Below, in pieces: positions 58,871-64,000 of a stretch of DNA of 64,000 bases. Below the pieces are notes generated by a model. It made no database searches, was not told where the DNA came from, and saw only the letters and a list, made by a program, of their open reading frames with translations. This DNA comes from Panagrolaimus kolymaensis. Taxonomy: Eukaryota > Nematoda > Chromadorea > Rhabditida > Panagrolaimidae. Within the stretch, counting starts at the first letter, position 1. Every line of letters starts with the position of its first letter. The translations under genes and the position numbers were made by a program. Location of the stretch: positions 310,001-374,000 of the forward strand of contig JAJQJQ010000047.1 of NCBI GenBank assembly GCA_028622995.1, written 5' to 3'.

Positions 58871-59989
58871 AAAAAATTCTTTTTTTAATGCATTAATTAT
58901 ATGTTTTCTTTGTTCTTTGTATTGTTTTTTAGTTTGTTATTGATTAGAAGAAAAGAAAAAAAGTTACCAATTTTAAGAAACCAACAGAGAAAAAATTTTA
59001 AAAAAAGAAAAAGAAATTCACGATGGCTTGAATTAAAAATTTTCTGCAATTATTAATAAGCGCTGCAGATTGTTTTTATTATTGATTTAAATTTTATTGG
59101 TTTTTTATTAGTAAAAATTTATTTGTCTTGTAAAATTAACTTTTTGGTCACAATTTATTTTTCATGGAAAAAAAGATTTAATAAAATTTTGAGTCTGAAA
59201 TTTGCATTTTACAAAAATAATATTGGTATAACAATTTTTTAGGAGCTTTTTTATGAATGGCACTGCTAAATTCTAACAATATGTTTACATTCAAATTATT
59301 TGTTCTTATTATTATTAGGTTTAAAATACCAATAAATAAAGAAAATAATGAAGTGTTTAAAGTTTCAACAATTTGGTCGATAAAAATTTGATGAAATGAA
59401 CTAAAAACAGCAATTTTACCGCAAACAAAAAAAAGCAGTACTCGCAGATTTTCAGAATAAGAGATGGTATGAATCAGACCGGATTTTTTTTTATAGCCTT
59501 ATTCGTTCAATCTTTTTTTTATTCTTCATCACAAGCATTACTGCATATTGAAAAATAATTCTCTTTCACAAAATTTTTTGTAATTGCAAAATTATATTAA
59601 AAATTAAAAATAAATCAAAGCTAATCTAAAAATAATGAAAAAACACAAAATTCAAACTAAACAAAATATATTTATTTTTCAATCCAAAAAAAACATGAAT
59701 AAAATAAAGAGATAAATATTAAAAGTGACAAATAAACATGGAAAGCAAAGGACTCTTAATGAACGGAAAGAAAGAAGCTTGAGCACTACATAAAATGTTG
59801 ATCCTTTAAAGCATGAAAAAAAAGTAGTCCAGCACTTTTTGTATTTTTATAAAAAAATTATCGTTTAAATTTTGTTACGATCGAATAAATTTTTATTTTT
59901 CCTTGAATGTGGCCTTATTTTTGAAGAAATTTTATCCTTTGTCATCTGTTGTTTTGGGTCACCGGTTTCCTTCGAGTCAAAAGGTTGCT
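58871..59989. other. 3' flank of F-box B and intergenic DNA
   Basis: The first 250 bp match the flank after paralog A. The rest is AT-rich with nothing supportable. Confidence 0.45.
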
Positions 59990-60330
59990 TCCTTTTGTTA
60001 TTGATTTTGACTTATATCGTCCCTCTTTTTTGTTTATCGTTGTTTTGATTTGATACTTTTGATCGGCACTTTTGCAGCTTATTTGAGACATTTTGTCATA
60101 ATCTATTTATTCGTATTTCTCATTCAGGTTTTTTTTGTTGTTGCTATTTTTATTTTATTTTTTTGGATTTAATTGGCGAAATATTTAAAGAAAATATGAA
60201 ACATAGAAATAACTCAGAAGATGGTTCGTCAATGGTAACATTTTCTTTGCATTGAAAAAAATAATGATAATTTTTTGCTTAATTTAGGCTATAGTGGCGA
60301 AGCAACCCCGAACAAATGGTTTCGGTTTGA
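59990..60330 (+). pseudogene. 5' remnant of a third F-box paralog
   Basis: TTGATTTTGACTTATATCGTCC (about 60001), then GGATTTAATTGGCGAAATAT (about 60164) align in order with the upstream region of paralog B (TTGATAGTGACTTATATCTCC at 56738; GGATTTAATTGGCAGAATAT at about 56918). A short first exon with an ATG near 60195, a GTAACA donor and a TTTAG acceptor follow, then homology ends before any F-box. No gene product expected. Confidence 0.55.
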
Positions 60331-60794
60331 GAATTTACAATTCATGATGGTTTAATTTTTAAATTTTATGCAATTACTGCAAAAATTTGTCGTTATGTTC
60401 CACATCTTTGTTGTATGTCTTTAAACACTTTATAAACAAATATATATTTACGGTTGAAATAAAAAAGTGTTTATTTTTCTCTATCATTTTTGTTTAAGAA
60501 AGCAGCGCTCCAAAATTTGGATTTAAAAGAGTTGGTGATTATTTTACGATACAAAAAAAATTAATCACTTTTCAAAAAAGGCTTAAAGAAAATTTATTTT
60601 GACACCATTGATAAGCTCCTTATTGAACTAATAACGCTGAAATTTAATCGGGAAAAATTTAAAGCTCATCACGATGTTTAGATTTTTGATTTTTTACTTT
60701 ACCTTCCCATGAAGAAATGTTAAATTTATATATTTTTATAACACTTGTAATTATTCCAAAATATGGAAAAGCATTCCTTTTTATTATCAATCGA

Positions 60795-63466
60795 TTATAA
60801 AAATAATAAAATCATAATACACAACAAAACCTTATAATTTTGATTAGAGGCAAAAGCATTATTTTTTTTAGTATTTAAAATTGTATTATTTACAGCTGTT
60901 TTCGACATTGGTTGAGCAGTAAGATCAATTTCTTTAATTTTGCTGTCAGAGGATTTTTCAATTGAATATAAATTAATTCGATAACCGGATAAATTATTAT
61001 AACATTGTTTAGGTACTTCAGTATTGCATGCAAAGAAAAAATAAACAATGGTTTCATAAAATATCTTTTCTTGTCCAATGTGGGTTATGCTAAAAAAAAA
61101 TTATTCATATTAATTTTAAAAAAAAAGCTGGAAATAACACTGAAAATTTCATTAATTTTCCATAATCTTGTATAAATTTATAACTGTATTTTAATTTTTT
61201 TTAATTTCATACTTGTATTGTGTTTTATTTACAATATAATAAAGATTCCAGCTATCATTAAAATTATAAACGTCAGCTACAGATAATTTTAAACCATTTT
61301 TATGAAAATCAAAAATAGCAAATGGAACAATTCTAAATATAAATTCTTCGTATCCTTCGCCATAGCCATTTGTAGTTACCACAGTTTTATCATTTTCAGT
61401 TAGATCAAAATGTAAATCTGATAATAATTTATAATCAATTTTTATAGATGCGTTAATTGGTATTATAATGGTGTAAATTCTTGAATTTAAGAGTACGTTT
61501 TTCCAATGTTTTGCCGATTCATTGCTTAAAATTATTTTTAAATTATGGAAAAAAAATTGATTTAAAGGGCCTTCCCGATTTGATACCTTTTTCTAAATTT
61601 CGACACCCAAATGAAAGATGCGAATGCCAAGCGCAAATTCAAAACTTCCGTGTAGCTCCACGGAAGTTTGAATTCCCGCCTGGCAAAATAAACTTCCAAA
61701 TGTGAACCTTGAAATTTTTTAAAAAGGCATCAAATCGGGAGGTTCCTTTAAAAGAGCACTCCCAGTTGATTAATAGAAAGTTGTTCCATGTTTTCATCCT
61801 AGTGCGAAAGAAGACACTGAAAAGAGAGTCTCGAAAGCTTTAAAAATTTTTGAAAAAAAATTTGCGTGTCTTTTTCGCGCTAGAATGAAAACATGTAACA
61901 ACTTTCTCTGAATCAACTGGGAGTGCTCCTTTAAATAAAAAACAAAATTAATGAAGTTCACGCATTCTCAAATAAAAAAAAACTTACTCGAATTCAAAGA
62001 AAATTTTTTTGCTATCATTGTAACCTGCATAAATTTCAACTTTGCTTTTAATTATATTTGTCCATACCCGATCAAATGATATTATGCTATTCTCACCGGC
62101 ATCCCTCAAAATAAAAATTGTGCATGGTTCAATATTGTTTGCAATAGCAACTATTGATGGGTAAGTGGGAATTCCAATAATAGGATAAACATTTTGTTTA
62201 AAAGCGCAACCATTATAAGTATCTTAAAAAAAATTAACATTCATCTCCCTTATCCTTTTATAAAAATTAACAAACAATTTGATATTTTGAATATCATATA
62301 TAATTTGTTCACGGATACTATACCTCCATTTAAAACAACTGCAATTTTATTTGTTTCTATATCACATCGAGTTTGGTTTAAAATCTGGCCAGTAACGCTA
62401 AAATTTTTATTTATTCTTTTATAACGCAGAAAAAGTACTGAAACGAGGAGGAAATTTCTTTAATTATAAATTTCAAGAAAATATAAGTTTACTATTCGAG
62501 TTTTATCAAAATTTCACGGATAACTTTAGGTAAATTGATGAATCATTCAAAAATAATTAATTACTTAAAAACGTTTTTTCTTTTAGGCTCTTACATTTTA
62601 TTTAAGTAATGATTTTAAAGGTTCTTAATCAGGGCTAGGGAATATATCGAATATCGATATCGTTATCCAAATATCTCATATCGCTGTACTCTGGTCTTAG
62701 CTATATGATATAATTTTTTTAAAAGATGGGGGATCACTATAAGTTCATTTTTGACCGTGTCGAGACCAAAAAAAAATAATTTTTTTCATAGTCGAAAAAA
62801 ACACCCTTTTGTTATTTTTGGATGTCGTGATATTTTCAAATTCTGGTACACCATCGTGCCCACGTGTGATTCCATGTAATATTTGCAAGATTTTTCATCA
62901 CAATAAGGTATCTCCAAAGAAAAGCTTTTCAATAATGTTTAAATAATTACCAATTTTTAAAATTTAATTGATATGTTAAACTTTCATTGTTATAAAAACT
63001 AAAGGCTGAATATGCGACAATGTCATTTATAACAAATTCTAATGTAGGCATATCCTAAAATGTAAATATTTAAAATTAACTTTAATATAAAAAAAATGAC
63101 TCGCAAATTCTTTTGATATCTCAACCAGTATTAAATGTCCTTCATCAAAATATTGAGCATCATAAGCAACAATGGGATTTTTTTTAGTCAAAATTATATG
63201 TGCATCTATTTCGAAAGCTAAAAAAATGTCTATTTTTATTTTAAAAAAACTTTATGGAAGACGCTCACGATCAATAGTATCAATTTGAATATCTAATTGC
63301 CTTACAACAGGTGATGTATACGTAATCACATGTAATACATTGTTAGAAGATGATGAAAGGAATGCTCTTTGAGTTGGTGAAAGATTATTATAAGTATATA
63401 TTGTTAAATTATTTGATGTTATTTCAAAAACATCAAACGTGTCAGAATAATTGATGCCAGTATAAT
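60795..63466 (-). CDS. Large secreted or membrane-anchored nematode protein, unknown family (5' end outside window)
   Basis: Minus-strand exons 63466-63269, 63217-63126, 63054-62951, 62397-62324, 62222-61988, 61524-61213 and 61089-60795, all with compatible phases, give about 436 visible residues. The first exon has an acceptor (TATACTTTCAG), so the gene continues past 64000. The sequence looks extracellular: Asn-glycosylation sites, few but spaced cysteines (NGCAFKQ, EPCTIF, FACNTE, KQCYNN), beta-strand-like blocks (VRQLDIQIDTI, KVEIYAGYNDSKKIFFEF, IYTIIIPINASIKIDY). It ends in a short hydrophobic segment (VLLCIMILLLFL, stop at 60795), like a GPI signal or C-terminal anchor. I recognise no domain. 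Donor GTTGAG at 63125 and acceptors in TTTAAG are unusual but keep frame. Its introns hold three or more MITEs. Confidence 0.7.
61561..61752. mobile_element. TTAA-type MITE A in intron of the secreted-protein gene
   Basis: Inverted ends AAAGGGCCTTCCCGATTTGA (61564 on) and, from the right, AAAGGAACCTCCCGATTTGA. TTTAAA lies at both junctions (61561-61566, 61747-61752). About 190 bp. A 15-bp internal hairpin (AACTTCCGTG…CACGGAAGTT at about 61644) adds to the foldback. Confidence 0.8.
61747..61935. mobile_element. TTAA-type MITE B, abutting MITE A
   Basis: Inverted ends GAGCACTCCCAGTTGATT (61754 on) and the same read inwards from the right (ending about 61929), continuing through AGAAAGTTGTT.CATGTTTTCAT. 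TTTAAA occurs at 61747-61752, shared with MITE A, and at 61930-61935. Different TIR sequence from A but same target. Confidence 0.82.
62735..62860 (+). mobile_element. Isolated CACTA-type terminus
   Basis: CACTATAAGTTCATTTTTGA followed by CCGTG..GAGACCAAAAAA closely matches the left end of the transposon at 13880 (CACTTTAAGCTCATTTTTGA, CCGTGGTGGGACCAAAAAA). No second end was found nearby, so the right boundary is arbitrary. It lies in an intron of the secreted-protein gene. Confidence 0.6.
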
Positions 63467-63479
63467 CTGAAAGTATAAA

Positions 63480-64000
63480 ACTCACTTTTTTCAACTTCAA
63501 GCACCAGCGTTCAATGTGAAATTTGAGATTGAGGGTTGTTGGCAGTTTGCCCCTATCGAAGTGTATGAATTACAGTTTTCACAAGAAGGGCATATTACCC
63601 CCTCCAAATTTTTCTTCTTTTAATAGCCTCCTAAATACAGCTTTTGAGGGCTTTCACATGGTGTATAGTATGAGAGCGGCCTCCAGAGATTTCTGTAGAT
63701 ACAGGTGGATTTACAATTTATGCAAATTTCGGGGCTATGTAAGTTTGCCAACATGCATCGTGAAATTATGAAATTTACTCAGGAGACTCATAGGAGGGTG
63801 AAGAATGATTTCCTCTCTATAAAAATACATTAGCTGAGATAATGGATTTTAGCCATATGCAAATTTCCACAGCCATCCTGATGGGTTTAGAATAAAAACT
63901 GACATGATTTTCGTGTTTTTCATAGTTAAAAACCCCCAGGTACGGAAGATCAAGCCAACAACCCTCAATCTCAAATTTCACATTGAACTCTGGTCTATTT
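63480..64000. mobile_element. Second TATAAA MITE, cut by the window end
   Basis: Starts ACTCACTTTTTTCAACTTCA directly after TATAAA (63474-63479) and shares the AATGTGAAATTTGAGA block with the copy at 49987. The inverted partner (CTCAAATTTCACATTGAACTC) appears at about 63972-63992, so the right end lies just outside. It sits in an intron, about 13 bp from the splice acceptor at 63467. Confidence 0.85.

Noticed and set aside
1..64000. CRISPR arrays, operon-style ribosome sites or prokaryotic elements
   Set aside because: Spliceosomal introns throughout; the only regular array is the 162-bp satellite, which has no repeat-spacer structure.
1..64000. Spliced-leader RNA gene or rRNA
   Set aside because: I looked for the nematode SL1 leader core and for rRNA-like GC-rich conserved blocks and found neither.

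Overview
This is a strongly AT-rich eukaryotic window from a nematode. The evidence is short GT-AG introns of about 50-100 nt ending in TTTTAG or TTTCAG, transthyretin-like (TTL) secreted proteins, an astacin, a DUF268 protein, F-box/LRR paralogs and a teneurin (ten-1). The family mix suggests a tylenchid such as a root-knot nematode, but that is inference. Most gene models were built by hand from splice-site phase, and I give the exons so they can be checked.

Layout, left half: a 162-bp satellite (1-832); two intact TTL genes (1.2-2.9 kb) and a third, internally deleted copy at 10.7 kb; an ALIX/ALX-1 gene without a proline-rich tail (4.8-6.9 kb); an astacin relative with destroyed zinc site and a frameshift (9.1-10.0 kb); an F-box-like gene split by a DNA transposon with a 9-bp target duplication (11.5-13.6 kb); a second, apparently complete transposon with an intact four-exon transposase (13.9-17.1 kb); a degenerate Hsp70-like gene (17.4-19.1 kb); and a DUF268 pseudogene (19.7-20.9 kb).

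The middle is a single gene, teneurin, on the minus strand from about 42.4 kb to 21.7 kb. It has a downstream first exon (short form, 2782 aa by my model) and an upstream set of intracellular exons (long form), separated by multi-kb introns of low-complexity AT-rich DNA.

Right part: a nine-exon minus-strand nuclear-looking gene of unknown family (44.9-46.7 kb); tRNA-Arg(ACG); a broken 3' fragment of prominin (47.4-47.9 kb); a MITE; a TPR-SET gene whose last exon runs in phase into a tandem F-box/LRR paralog (51.0-56.1 kb); the second, intact F-box/LRR paralog (57.0-58.9 kb) and a 5' remnant of a third; and a large secreted-looking gene of unknown family continuing out of the window (60.8-64 kb), whose introns hold several MITEs.

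The dominant theme is decay and rearrangement around one conserved developmental gene: at least five broken or chimeric genes, and DNA transposons of several target-site classes (9-bp, 6-bp GGCCTT, TATAAA, TTAA, 8-bp hAT-like), some nested.
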